Assembly (NCBI GenBank): GCA_934489015.1
Contig: CAKSSN010000005.1
Span: 1 to 64,000, forward strand
Length of the DNA: 64,000 nt
Direction: 5' to 3'
Source: an uncultured Clostridia bacterium
GTDB lineage: Bacteria > Bacillota > Clostridia > UBA1381
A program made the translations under genes and the position numbers. This document shows positions 1 to 7,628 of the stretch, piece by piece. The notes beneath the pieces were generated by a model. It did no database searches and was not told the DNA's origin. It saw only the letters and a program-made list of their open reading frames with translations. The stretch's first letter is position 1. Each line of letters begins with the position of its first letter.

Positions 1-558
1 CAGTATTCGGCGTTCGGAAATGAAATTACCGGAAATGCTTTTGAGCAAAATCCGTTCGGCTATTGCGGCGAATATACCGATAATGAAACGGGACTTGTTT
101 ATCTTAGAAATAGGTATTATAGCGCAGCTACCGGAAGATTTTTGACGGAAGACCCGATTCGCAGCGGTCTTAATTGGTATGTTTATTGTGAAAATAATCC
201 TGTTTTTTATAGAGATGCAAATGGATTTCACCGTAAACCTATAGAACAAAATATCAACAATGAAACTGTAACTATTGCTGAAAGAGAGGATCTAAGAGAA
301 TTATTAAATCAAATGAATGGAGTTTTAAAAATAGAAGGTGATGTTGTAAAAATAAAAGCGCTTGGTAAATACGCTGAGATAAACTTAAAAGATTATAATG
401 ATGGTATTCACAATATAGATGGTCATTTGCATTTTTCATATGGTGAGTTTTTTGAACTTTTGGGATTGGAATATAAAAAAAATGCACTAACTGTGCAAGT
501 GTCTAAAGGTGAAGAAAATAGAAGTAGATTTGTATATGCCTTAAAAAAACAGGTATAG
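1..558 (+). CDS. RHS repeat-associated core protein, C-terminal part with variable tip (5' end outside window)
   Basis: Frame 1 is open from the first base, so the gene starts upstream. Residues 1-75 are the classic RHS core end: an FGYCGEYTDNETGLVYLRNRYY-type block, the TGRFLTEDPI motif and the closing YVYCENNPV...DANG. RHS proteins wrap a C-terminal polymorphic toxin in a beta-cocoon, and the tip after the core varies between alleles. Here the tip is about 110 residues, rich in charged residues, ending in a lysine pair, and matches no toxin fold I know. Two small genes follow immediately and are the obvious immunity candidates. The RHS core call is firm; toxin activity of the tip is inferred from the family. 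Confidence 0.85.
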   Translation, partial: QYSAFGNEITGNAFEQNPFGYCGEYTDNETGLVYLRNRYYSAATGRFLTEDPIRSGLNWYVYCENNPVFYRDANGFHRKPIEQNINNETVTIAEREDLRELLNQMNGVLKIEGDVVKIKALGKYAEINLKDYNDGIHNIDGHLHFSYGEFFELLGLEYKKNALTVQVSKGEENRSRFVYALKKQV

Positions 559-560
559 AA

Positions 561-857
561 ATGGCTGGTGAAAGTTTGATTAAATCAGTTTCATATCTGT
601 TTGGTGGGTTTGGAAGTGTTTTTGAAAGATTAACAGGATTTGCGTCAAATGTAACAGTGGAATCATCAGCGACACCTCCTATTATTCCGAGTGGAACATA
701 TCAACTAAATCAGTATACAGTTGATGGGAAAATAACGTTACAACAACAGATAGGTGTTAGCTCTGGAAACAATTATTACAAAATAAATGTAATGTATTGG
801 AATCCGGAAAATCCATCATATATTAGTGATACATTTTTGGGGGGGAATATGCCATGA
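561..857 (+). CDS. Small hypothetical protein after the RHS tip
   Basis: The 98-residue product begins three bases after the RHS stop. Only a weak AGG lies upstream, so it is probably translated by coupling. The first 30 residues are mildly hydrophobic and glycine-rich; the rest is polar, rich in Ser, Thr, Asn and Tyr. I do not recognise the family. Its place directly behind a polymorphic toxin tip and its 4-base overlap with the next gene suggest an immunity protein, or the remains of an older toxin tip moved downstream by tip exchange. It could also be a frameshifted continuation of the RHS tip. Confidence 0.45.
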   Translation: MAGESLIKSVSYLFGGFGSVFERLTGFASNVTVESSATPPIIPSGTYQLNQYTVDGKITLQQQIGVSSGNNYYKINVMYWNPENPSYISDTFLGGNMP

Positions 858-1384
858 GGTGGAATGTGAAGAAAAAACGAATTTATATTTTGTTTACTAT
901 ATTTATAATCTGTTTTGATTTGAAATATACATTTAATAAAATTCACCATATTAATATACCTTATTTATCTAATTATCAACAGTTTTTAGGTGTATTTTAT
1001 ACAAATAAGGAATATTTTGAAAAAATTGTAGAAGATTGCAAACTATACAACAACTTTAGGTTTCAATATACATCTGAGTTGAATGAAAGTGAACAGTTTT
1101 CATCTTTTTATGATAATAAAATTGTTGATGATATAAATTGCCTGGTAAAGAGCGCGAAGATGACTGATTTTATTAAGAATGATGATTTTTGCATTATATA
1201 TCAGTATGCGCCAATTGTAAAAAGTGATATTAATATAGGTGTAAGATATAATTATTCAGATAATACATGGAGTTATTATTATAAACATGATTACGAGCAT
1301 TGCAGACATAAAAATAAAATAGTATACTGTATTTATGATTTTTTATACAATAAATTATGTGCAAGTAATTCATTTTACGAATAG
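854..1384 (+). CDS. Small membrane-anchored hypothetical protein, candidate RHS immunity protein
   Basis: The gene starts in an ATGA overlap with the preceding one, so the two are translationally coupled. The product is 176 residues with a Lys/Arg start (KKKR) and one hydrophobic segment at about residues 9-24 (IYILFTIFIICF), followed by a hydrophilic Tyr/Asn/Asp-rich domain. This topology, a signal anchor with an extracytoplasmic domain, is common among immunity proteins against contact-dependent toxins. The family is not recognised. Codon use is very AT-rich like its neighbours, typical of RHS tip cassettes. Confidence 0.55.
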   Translation: MRWNVKKKRIYILFTIFIICFDLKYTFNKIHHINIPYLSNYQQFLGVFYTNKEYFEKIVEDCKLYNNFRFQYTSELNESEQFSSFYDNKIVDDINCLVKSAKMTDFIKNDDFCIIYQYAPIVKSDINIGVRYNYSDNTWSYYYKHDYEHCRHKNKIVYCIYDFLYNKLCASNSFYE

Positions 1385-1433
1385 TGGATAATAAATAAAA
1401 AGATATGATGTAAGAACTTTTAATATTTAAATA

Positions 1434-1454
1434 AGGGCAGGAAACCCCTGCCCT
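1434..1454 (+). repeat. Perfect hairpin behind the RHS cassette
   Basis: Eight-base arms AGGGCAGG/CCTGCCCT flank a 5-base loop. No T-run follows, so it is a weak terminator at best. It lies 25 bases before a strong Shine-Dalgarno and may shield that site or mark the end of the RHS cassette. Confidence 0.5.
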
Positions 1455-1478
1455 ATAACAAACAAAAGGAGGCACGAA

Positions 1479-1672
1479 ATGAAAATAAAAAGAAATATAT
1501 TTGCGATTACCATGATTATAGCCGTGTTTTAAACGGTACCTCCGAGCAGAGCTATACGTATGACAGCAGTTCAAATGTAACCGCATATTCGCTTAAAACG
1601 GGCGATACAACAAAAACGACAAATTATACCTTTGATTTGAATAATAGGTTGACACAGCTTCAAACAAGTGAT
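1479..1672 (+). pseudogene. RHS gene remnant (signal-peptide start joined to a late YD repeat, out of frame)
   Basis: A strong AAAGGAGG site precedes ATG 1479. That frame encodes only 17 residues resembling the start of a signal peptide (MKIKRNIFAITMIIAVF) and stops at 1530. In another frame the same stretch reads through YD-repeat sequence typical of RHS proteins (QSYTYDSSSNVTAY, then NYTFDLNNRLTQL), which runs without a stop into the WG-repeat gene. I infer an internal deletion that joined the 5' end of an RHS gene to a late repeat. Alternatively the 17-codon frame is chance and only the YD-repeat piece is a displaced RHS fragment. Confidence 0.6.
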
Positions 1673-3481
1673 ATGATTTTGCCTGTAGAAACACAAAGAT
1701 TTGCTCTTAAACTGGCCTTTGATAACGGTGAAACTAAAAAATATATATTACCCGTATCAGCAGATTTTGAACATGACGAGGTAGTTTCGTATAATGCTCA
1801 TGTTTTTACGGATAAAATATGGAAATCTGCAAAATTAATCAATAGTACGGAAGCAGAGATTGATGGTTATGCTTGCCGCTGGGCAACAGTTGTGTTTGCA
1901 AATAATTATTCAATTCACGGTGCTTTCGGTTATCAGGAAAGCGAGCCGTATTCCGAGCCGATTTTGAAAAATGAAATTGTATTTGAAGACGAACACCAAA
2001 AAGTTGAGAGACTTTGGGTTTGGAAGGCAAACGGAATATACGAGGATGAAGAAAGCGGATTATATAAAGTTTGGCTGCCGGGTAAATCGTCTGACTACCG
2101 TGACATATACACCTTTGCAGCTTGTGACGGAAAAAGGTTATGCAGTATAAATTTCAATTACATAGATGATTTTTCGGAAGGCTTGGCATTGGTTTCAAAA
2201 AGCGGATTTGGCTATGGATTTGTTAATAAAGATATGCAGCTTGTAATACCAATGATTTATGAGCAAGCGGACGAGTTCAAAAGCGGAAGAGCAAAAGTGA
2301 TGAGAAACGGGCAATGGCTTTTTGTTGATAAAAGCGGTAAGGAAATCAATATCATTTCCTCCGAAGCAGGCACAAAGTATCAGGAAATTGGTAAGTACTA
2401 TGAAGGTATGTGCAAGGTGTCAACTCTTAAACTTGATTCTATGGACCTTGCTTATCATTCCGACTATGTGGACTTTGCTGGGACGTGGGGATTTGTGAAC
2501 GAAGATGGCAAGGAAATCATAGCACCGCAATTTATTTATGCTAATGACTTTTTAAACGGAATAGCTATAGTTTGTAAAGGAGAATGGACGATAGATAAAA
2601 AGTGGGACAATCGGCATAAAAAGGGTCGATATTGGACAGAAGAAGAGCTATGGGGAGCAATAGATAAGGCCGGAAATACAGTAATCCCGTTTATATTTGA
2701 TGAAATTAAGACGTTTGATGTTGATGATGTGTTTATTGCACATTATGGCGGATGGGATGAGGGACGTTGGGGTATAATTGATGTTCACGGTAACTGGTTG
2801 GCTGACCCTGTTTTTGAGGATATTGATTATGATTATCGCGACGGACTTTTTGCCTTTTACGATAAAAATAAATGGAGTGACGATGCTTTACTCGGAATTT
2901 ATGACATCAAACAAAAGAAGGTAATTTTTGAGCCTCAATTCTATGATGTAAGCTTTGAAGATGACGGATGGATTAAAGTCGAAGTATTTGATAAAGAACT
3001 CGGAAGAACTATTGAAAAATTGATAGATATTAACGGAAATGAAAAGTTTCATTCTATTTATTCATCAATTACGGCATATGAAAAACCTTATGAAGTTACA
3101 ATTCGAGATGACGACAAAAATCTGTATGGTTTAATAGATGAATATGGTAATACTATACTTCCTTGCGAATGTGGCGTTGTTTGGAATAGATTATACTATA
3201 AAGAGCGGCGCATTGTTTTCGCAGAAGATGATAAATGCGGAATCAAGGATTTTGACGGAAACATTATAATACCCCCGAAATACTATGAAATTTATGGGGT
3301 TGGTAATGCGCTTTTAACCGTTAGCATCGGGGAGGAAGACAACCGGAAAGAGGGTTTAATTACTCAAGATGGCAGAGTTGTTTTACCGACAGAATATAAT
3401 AGAATTATAAGCAGTGAAGATAACTATTATGTGTGTCAACGTGATGAGATTTATGAGATGTTACATGTATCAATTAAATAG
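1673..3481 (+). CDS. WG-repeat protein joined in frame to an RHS fragment
   Basis: About 600 residues. Residues 1-130 are an uncharacterised N-terminal domain. From about residue 160 there is a series of WG (KWG-type) repeats, recognisable by W/YGF(V/I)(N/D)..G..(V/I)IP or (I/A)P..(Y/F) cycles such as WGFVNEDGKEIIAPQF, LWGAIDKAGNTVIPFIF and RWGIIDVHGNW. WG repeats form beta-propeller-like or solenoid folds, probably for protein binding. The first ATG is 1673 and has no clear ribosome binding site. The frame is open back to 1424 through RHS YD-repeat sequence, and TTG 1637 is another possible start. No signal peptide is visible from 1673, so whether it is expressed depends on the upstream fusion. 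Confidence 0.7.
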   Translation: MILPVETQRFALKLAFDNGETKKYILPVSADFEHDEVVSYNAHVFTDKIWKSAKLINSTEAEIDGYACRWATVVFANNYSIHGAFGYQESEPYSEPILKNEIVFEDEHQKVERLWVWKANGIYEDEESGLYKVWLPGKSSDYRDIYTFAACDGKRLCSINFNYIDDFSEGLALVSKSGFGYGFVNKDMQLVIPMIYEQADEFKSGRAKVMRNGQWLFVDKSGKEINIISSEAGTKYQEIGKYYEGMCKVSTLKLDSMDLAYHSDYVDFAGTWGFVNEDGKEIIAPQFIYANDFLNGIAIVCKGEWTIDKKWDNRHKKGRYWTEEELWGAIDKAGNTVIPFIFDEIKTFDVDDVFIAHYGGWDEGRWGIIDVHGNWLADPVFEDIDYDYRDGLFAFYDKNKWSDDALLGIYDIKQKKVIFEPQFYDVSFEDDGWIKVEVFDKELGRTIEKLIDINGNEKFHSIYSSITAYEKPYEVTIRDDDKNLYGLIDEYGNTILPCECGVVWNRLYYKERRIVFAEDDKCGIKDFDGNIIIPPKYYEIYGVGNALLTVSIGEEDNRKEGLITQDGRVVLPTEYNRIISSEDNYYVCQRDEIYEMLHVSIK

Positions 3482-3571
3482 TTTTAAAGAAGAAAAAGAA
3501 TTTCCATCCATCTAAGTGATGTGGAGTCCATTTATATTACAACCATAGCTTTTCTCCCCTTTTGCTAATAT

Positions 3572-3583
3572 ATGACCGGTCAT
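3572..3583. promoter_or_regulatory. Palindrome ATGACCGGTCAT, possible repressor operator
   Basis: A perfect 12-base palindrome in the 190-base stretch before the lysine-riboswitch promoter. Its near twin ATGACCGATCAT lies at 5812-5823 before the next operon. The shape suits a dimeric TetR-like repressor. No TetR gene is present in the window. The rest of 3482-3670 shows nothing else I can name. Confidence 0.35.
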
Positions 3584-3673
3584 TATAAAGACATTACATC
3601 ACATTGTGTTGAGAATGCCAAGTGATTTTGATGAAAATATTATTAAAAAATGTGATTTTTTGTTCGAAAATTC

Positions 3674-3702
3674 TTGACAATGTGAAAAATATGTGATATT
3701 AT
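3674..3702 (+). promoter_or_regulatory. Sigma-A promoter of the lysine riboswitch-transporter transcript
   Basis: TTGACA (3674-3679), a 17-base spacer and TATTAT (3697-3702). The start would be near 3709, about 20 bases before the riboswitch aptamer. Confidence 0.75.
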
Positions 3703-3727
3703 ATACAAAGGAAATAAAAATTAATAT

Positions 3728-3900
3728 CTGATAGAGGCGCGAAAAATATCAGTAGCTTATGCAATAGAGGGTATTTTGGGATAAGTGAAAGGATTTTTTG
3801 CCGAAACGGTGGAGTTCATACCCGAATTTTTCCGTTGGGGTATCGTATAATATGCGATACACTGTCACAGAATGTGGAGCGCTATCGTATTTAAAGAAAA
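3728..3900 (+). promoter_or_regulatory. Lysine riboswitch (L box) aptamer
   Basis: The conserved L-box blocks occur in order: GAGGCGCG with AGTAG behind it, then GTGAAAGG, TTGCCGAA, and the closing ACTGTCA...TGTGGAGCGCTATC. The P1 helix is closed by GATAG near 3730 and CTATC near 3892. These match the layout of the Bacillus lysC leader. Lysine binding stabilises P1, which in this class favours the downstream terminator, so the gene should be expressed when lysine is scarce. Confidence 0.9.
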
Positions 3901-3907
3901 AGTTTAA

Positions 3908-3940
3908 GCATGAGAGCGACCCACGCGCCTCATGCTTTTT
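3908..3940 (+). terminator. Riboswitch expression-platform terminator
   Basis: GCATGAG (3908-3914) pairs with CTCATGC (3929-3935), with an inner GCG/CGC, and is followed by a T-run. It sits between the aptamer and the transporter start, as expected for transcription attenuation by lysine. Confidence 0.85.
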
Positions 3941-3976
3941 CTGTGAAATCGGATATAAAAAATGGGAGGAATTCAA

Positions 3977-5599
3977 ATGAAAAGGATTTTCAGCAAAAAG
4001 AATGTTGTTGCCTTTCTCACCATGCTGGCTGTCATGATAATGTCGGTTATAGCGTTTGCTGAGGGTGAGGACGGCGAAGCGGTTGTAAGTATGTTCCATG
4101 CAACGTTTTGGGCGCTCGTGCCGCCTATAGTTGCTATAGGACTTGCGCTTATAACAAAAGAGGTTTATTCGTCACTGTTTATCGGTATAGTTCTGGGAGG
4201 CTTGCTTTCGGCAAACTTTGCACCGGTAACAACGCTCGATAATCTCTTAAACGAGGGACTTATCGCAGCTGTTTCCGATACTGCCGGAATTTTTCTGTTC
4301 CTTGTAATTCTCGGAATAGTGGTTGCGCTTGTGAATAAGGCGGGCGGCAGTGCGGCTTTCGGAAGATGGGCAAGTGTACATATAAAAACGCGTGTGGGTG
4401 CGCAGCTTGCAACATTTCTTCTCGGCGTTTTAATATTCATTGACGACTATTTTAACTGCCTTACTGTCGGAAGCGTTATGCGACCCGTAACCGATACGCA
4501 TAAAATTTCGCGCGCAAAGCTTGCGTATATCATAGACGCAACGGCAGCGCCCGTATGTATGATAGCACCTGTTTCGTCATGGGCAGCTGCTGTATCGGAG
4601 TTTACAAAGGGTACGGGATATTCGGGAATAGAGCTGTTTGTAAGGGCAATTCCTTATAACTTCTATTCGCTTTTAACTCTTGTTTTCGTAATTGCAATTT
4701 CTGTTATGAACTTTGATTACGGTCCGATGCGTCTGCATGAATACAATGCGATTAACAAGGGCGATCTTTATACATGCGGTGACAGGGTTGACGAAAGTGC
4801 GGAAGATACGAAAGTAAATCCGAACGGAAGAGTTATTGACTTGATTTTGCCTGTAATTATACTTGTTGTATTGTGTGTAATCGGACTTATCTATGTCGGC
4901 GGATTTTTCTCGGGCTCTGACTTTGTAACGGCGTTTGCAAATACAGACGCAACAGTCGGCTTACCATGGGGTGCGATAGTGGCGCTTGTTTTGACTATTA
5001 TATACCTCGTTGCAAGAAGAGTTGTAACCTTTAAGGAAGCTATGGACTGCATACCTAAGGGATTTATTGCAATGGTTCCGGCAATTCTTATTCTTACATT
5101 TGCAACTGCGCTTAAGAATATGACAGGTCTTCTCGGAGCTGCCGACTTTGTCGGATCTGTTATGGATTCGGCTGCAACAGGACTTGCAAACTTCCTGCCG
5201 GCTATAATATTCCTTGTTGCCTGCCTGCTTGCTTTTGCAACAGGAACCTCGTGGGGTACTTTCGGAATGCTTATCCCGATTGTTACGGCAATATTTGACC
5301 CTACAAGCGAGCTGCTTATAATAGGTATTGCAGCGTGCCTTGCAGGCGCTGTATGCGGCGACCATTGCTCACCGATTTCGGATACGACAATCATGTCATC
5401 TGCCGGCGCAATGTCAAATCATATTAATCACGTTTCAACACAGCTTCCGTATGCGGTGACGGTTGCGGCTTTGTCATTTGTGGGATATTTGCTTGCGGCA
5501 TTTATTCAAAGCGCACCGATACTTCTCGCTATAGAAATTGTTCTTACACTCGTTGTTCTGTTTGCGATAAAGAAGGTTACTGCAAAGAAAGCAATATAA
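3977..5599 (+). CDS. NhaC-family transporter under a lysine riboswitch, probable lysine permease (LysW-like)
   Basis: About 540 residues with 11-13 hydrophobic segments. NhaC-superfamily features include FIDDYFNCLTVGSVMRP near residue 160, APVSSWAAAVSEF and a GDHCSPISDTTIMSS block near the C-terminus. NhaC proteins exchange Na+ for H+, but members behind L boxes were predicted by comparative genomics to be lysine transporters (LysW type), and that context decides the call. ATG 3977 is chosen because GGGAGGA lies six bases upstream; the in-frame ATG 3962 lies before that site. The N-terminus is unusual in having an extra signal-like segment ending AFAEGEDGEA before the first conserved helix. 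Substrate is inferred, not shown. Confidence 0.85.
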   Translation: MKRIFSKKNVVAFLTMLAVMIMSVIAFAEGEDGEAVVSMFHATFWALVPPIVAIGLALITKEVYSSLFIGIVLGGLLSANFAPVTTLDNLLNEGLIAAVSDTAGIFLFLVILGIVVALVNKAGGSAAFGRWASVHIKTRVGAQLATFLLGVLIFIDDYFNCLTVGSVMRPVTDTHKISRAKLAYIIDATAAPVCMIAPVSSWAAAVSEFTKGTGYSGIELFVRAIPYNFYSLLTLVFVIAISVMNFDYGPMRLHEYNAINKGDLYTCGDRVDESAEDTKVNPNGRVIDLILPVIILVVLCVIGLIYVGGFFSGSDFVTAFANTDATVGLPWGAIVALVLTIIYLVARRVVTFKEAMDCIPKGFIAMVPAILILTFATALKNMTGLLGAADFVGSVMDSAATGLANFLPAIIFLVACLLAFATGTSWGTFGMLIPIVTAIFDPTSELLIIGIAACLAGAVCGDHCSPISDTTIMSSAGAMSNHINHVSTQLPYAVTVAALSFVGYLLAAFIQSAPILLAIEIVLTLVVLFAIKKVTAKKAI

Positions 5600-5648
5600 A
5601 TTTAAAAGGGAAATGCGGCTATCCGCAGCCTGATAAGAATGTTTATGG

Positions 5649-5684
5649 AGCGGCTCCGATATTTCGGAGCTGCTTTGCTTTTAG
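5649..5684 (+). terminator. Terminator after the lysine transporter
   Basis: An 11-base stem (AGCGGCTCCGA with TCGGAGCTGCT, one G-T pair) around a 4-base loop, followed by TTGCTTTT. The rest of 5685-5944 holds a 38-codon reading frame (5709-5825) without a ribosome binding site, a palindrome and a promoter. Confidence 0.7.
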
Positions 5685-5811
5685 GTATGACGGACATATC
5701 AATGCTCTATGGTGAAAAAAACTATTAAAGCGTGGTCAGCGACAAGCTCAAACGCGACCTGCAAGGATCACATTCCAAGATATGGAATAAAAAGCAATGG
5801 CGAGATTATTT

Positions 5812-5823
5812 ATGACCGATCAT
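5812..5823. promoter_or_regulatory. Near-palindrome ATGACCGATCAT, possible operator
   Basis: Differs by one base from the perfect palindrome at 3572-3583 and shares its flanks (TATGACCG[G/A]TCAT[T/A]AT). It lies about 50-60 bases upstream of the promoter of the two-gene operon, so one regulator may control both transcripts. Confidence 0.35.
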
Positions 5824-5874
5824 AATGTTGGTATAAAAAGAAATCGGCAAAATGCTGAATTTTGACAAAATATG

Positions 5875-5903
5875 TTGTAAAATTCAAAGCTTTGTGATAA
5901 AAT
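5875..5903 (+). promoter_or_regulatory. Promoter of the two-gene unknown operon
   Basis: TTGTAA (5875-5880), a 17-base spacer and TAAAAT (5898-5903), 42 bases before the start codon. A TTGACA at 5862-5867 has no properly spaced -10 element, so the former pair is preferred. Confidence 0.5.
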
Positions 5904-5944
5904 AATATATTATAGCTTTTATGATGTTATTAAGGGGAATTAAT

Positions 5945-7627
5945 ATGCTGATAAAGGAAACACCTATTTTGAAATTAAACATAGATGAAACTAATTCGGA
6001 AGAATTTGGTTATAATCAGGAAAAATCTGTTCAAACGGTTGAGGTGGAGCTTCTTCCGCCTGTTGCTATAAACGACAAGAGAAAAGTTGAGATATATAAA
6101 AGTATTGCGGATATAGATAAAAAATTAGATTTCATTTCAGAAAGAGTTAATGAACTTAATTTGCAAATAGACAGCTTGACTAATCACGCAGATGGTATTG
6201 ACTATGCAATAGCTGTTACCTCCGGAATAATCACAGGGATAATTGACTCGATATTTGTTGGAAAATGGGATTTCGAAAAAGCCAAATTGATAACAGAGCA
6301 AGATATAAACGGTAAAGTAGCTGAATTTGTAAAAAAAGATCCGAGATATATTGATTGGTGTAAAAATGCAGCATACGGCAGAAAAGAAAGGGATCCAAAC
6401 TGTTTAGAAACGGCAATAGAATTTTTGGAAGAGAAATATCATCTGCCCGGCGACGGTGCATATATGACGGGTAACTATGGTATAACCGGGAATACTCACA
6501 GATTGGATGATTTCTGTCATCATCCGACACTCATTGGTATGCTTTGTTCTATTGTTGTTCAATTTACAGGAGAAACAATATATAGTCATGATGCCGGAAA
6601 TATAGTTAAAATCCCTATTGGAGTTAATTGCTACGGAAAGCTTACAGGAAATAATCCTATAACTAAAGTAATGGCAGGTGTTATTAACTGGTTTCTTACT
6701 TGCGCAAAAGCAATATCGAACCAAAAGGGACATTTGATGAGTGATATTGCCACCTCAGCAGGTGTACCTGGCTCATTGCTTTCAACACTTAAGGAGCTTT
6801 CTTCTTTGCCGTGTTTTAAGGATAAAAATTTTTTTGAAAATTTAAGCAAAGCATATCAAAATGGAATAGGAAATGGGGAAAATCAAGTTGATTTGGGATT
6901 TTTTAATCAATTGTTTGAAGGAGCATATAGCAAATTTGATAAACGGACAGAAACGGCAATTACACATGAATTAAAAAGACAAGCAGTTCCTGTCATAGTA
7001 GGTGAAGCTTTGGTAAGAGGTTTTTATTTCATAAGACGGTTTATTGAACAGATGAAAATAAAAAATTCTATATCCGAAATTGATTGGAAAATCGTACTGC
7101 CGTTTAAAAACAGAATAGTTATTAGAATGCTTACAATCTCTGCAAGTACATTTATGGCGCTTGATATTGCAGATGCTGCTATTCGTTCAGGTGGATTTAA
7201 TGCTTCTTGTATTTTAAGAATAAATTTCGTTGGAATCGGTCGCTTTGCTGTTGCTGTTGGTACAGATATAGGGATGGAATTTAAGAAGAGAAGAAAGGAA
7301 AGAGAGCGGAGCGAGGTTTTAAGTGAGTACATAAAATTTGCTAACATTAAAATGTACTACAGAAAAGCGGATATGCTATGCTCAGAGGCTGAAATGTATG
7401 AACAGGAAGCCAAGATGCACGCGGCGGAAAAAGAAGTCTGGCAAGAAGTTCAATACAGTGAGGATATAATGAAACAGCTATATGAACAAATAAATAAAAC
7501 TTGCCGATATTATGCAAAATGCGTGGATGAAATGGATGCGTGTTTAGGTGACATAGGATTATTAATGCCCAATGTGGATAAGGTTAATCCGGGTTTAAGA
7601 GAAATGATGCTTGAAAGGTTGAAATAA
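5945..7627 (+). CDS. Protein of unknown function with multiple hydrophobic segments (first gene of a two-gene operon)
   Basis: 560 residues; ATG 5945 follows AAGGGG by seven bases. Layout: a polar N-terminus, a short heptad-rich helix (residues 45-85), a glycine-rich hydrophobic segment (87-106), a histidine-bearing block DDFCHHPTLIGML (188-200) leading into hydrophobic SIVVQFTG, another hydrophobic stretch (240-256), a conserved-looking GVPGSLLSTLKELSSLP block (273-289), two more hydrophobic stretches (393-412 and 421-445), and a C-terminal coiled coil (455-535). I have an impression that the HHPT...QFTG and GxPGxLLS..KE.SSLP blocks recur in unnamed proteins of gut bacteria, but I know no function. 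There is no signal peptide. The partner gene starts one base later, so the two very likely act together. Base composition is AT-rich. Confidence 0.75.
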   Translation: MLIKETPILKLNIDETNSEEFGYNQEKSVQTVEVELLPPVAINDKRKVEIYKSIADIDKKLDFISERVNELNLQIDSLTNHADGIDYAIAVTSGIITGIIDSIFVGKWDFEKAKLITEQDINGKVAEFVKKDPRYIDWCKNAAYGRKERDPNCLETAIEFLEEKYHLPGDGAYMTGNYGITGNTHRLDDFCHHPTLIGMLCSIVVQFTGETIYSHDAGNIVKIPIGVNCYGKLTGNNPITKVMAGVINWFLTCAKAISNQKGHLMSDIATSAGVPGSLLSTLKELSSLPCFKDKNFFENLSKAYQNGIGNGENQVDLGFFNQLFEGAYSKFDKRTETAITHELKRQAVPVIVGEALVRGFYFIRRFIEQMKIKNSISEIDWKIVLPFKNRIVIRMLTISASTFMALDIADAAIRSGGFNASCILRINFVGIGRFAVAVGTDIGMEFKKRRKERERSEVLSEYIKFANIKMYYRKADMLCSEAEMYEQEAKMHAAEKEVWQEVQYSEDIMKQLYEQINKTCRYYAKCVDEMDACLGDIGLLMPNVDKVNPGLREMMLERLK

Positions 7628-7628
7628 A

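Noticed and set aside
3798..3980. 60-codon plus-strand reading frame before the NhaC gene
   Set aside because: It lies entirely within the lysine riboswitch and its terminator.
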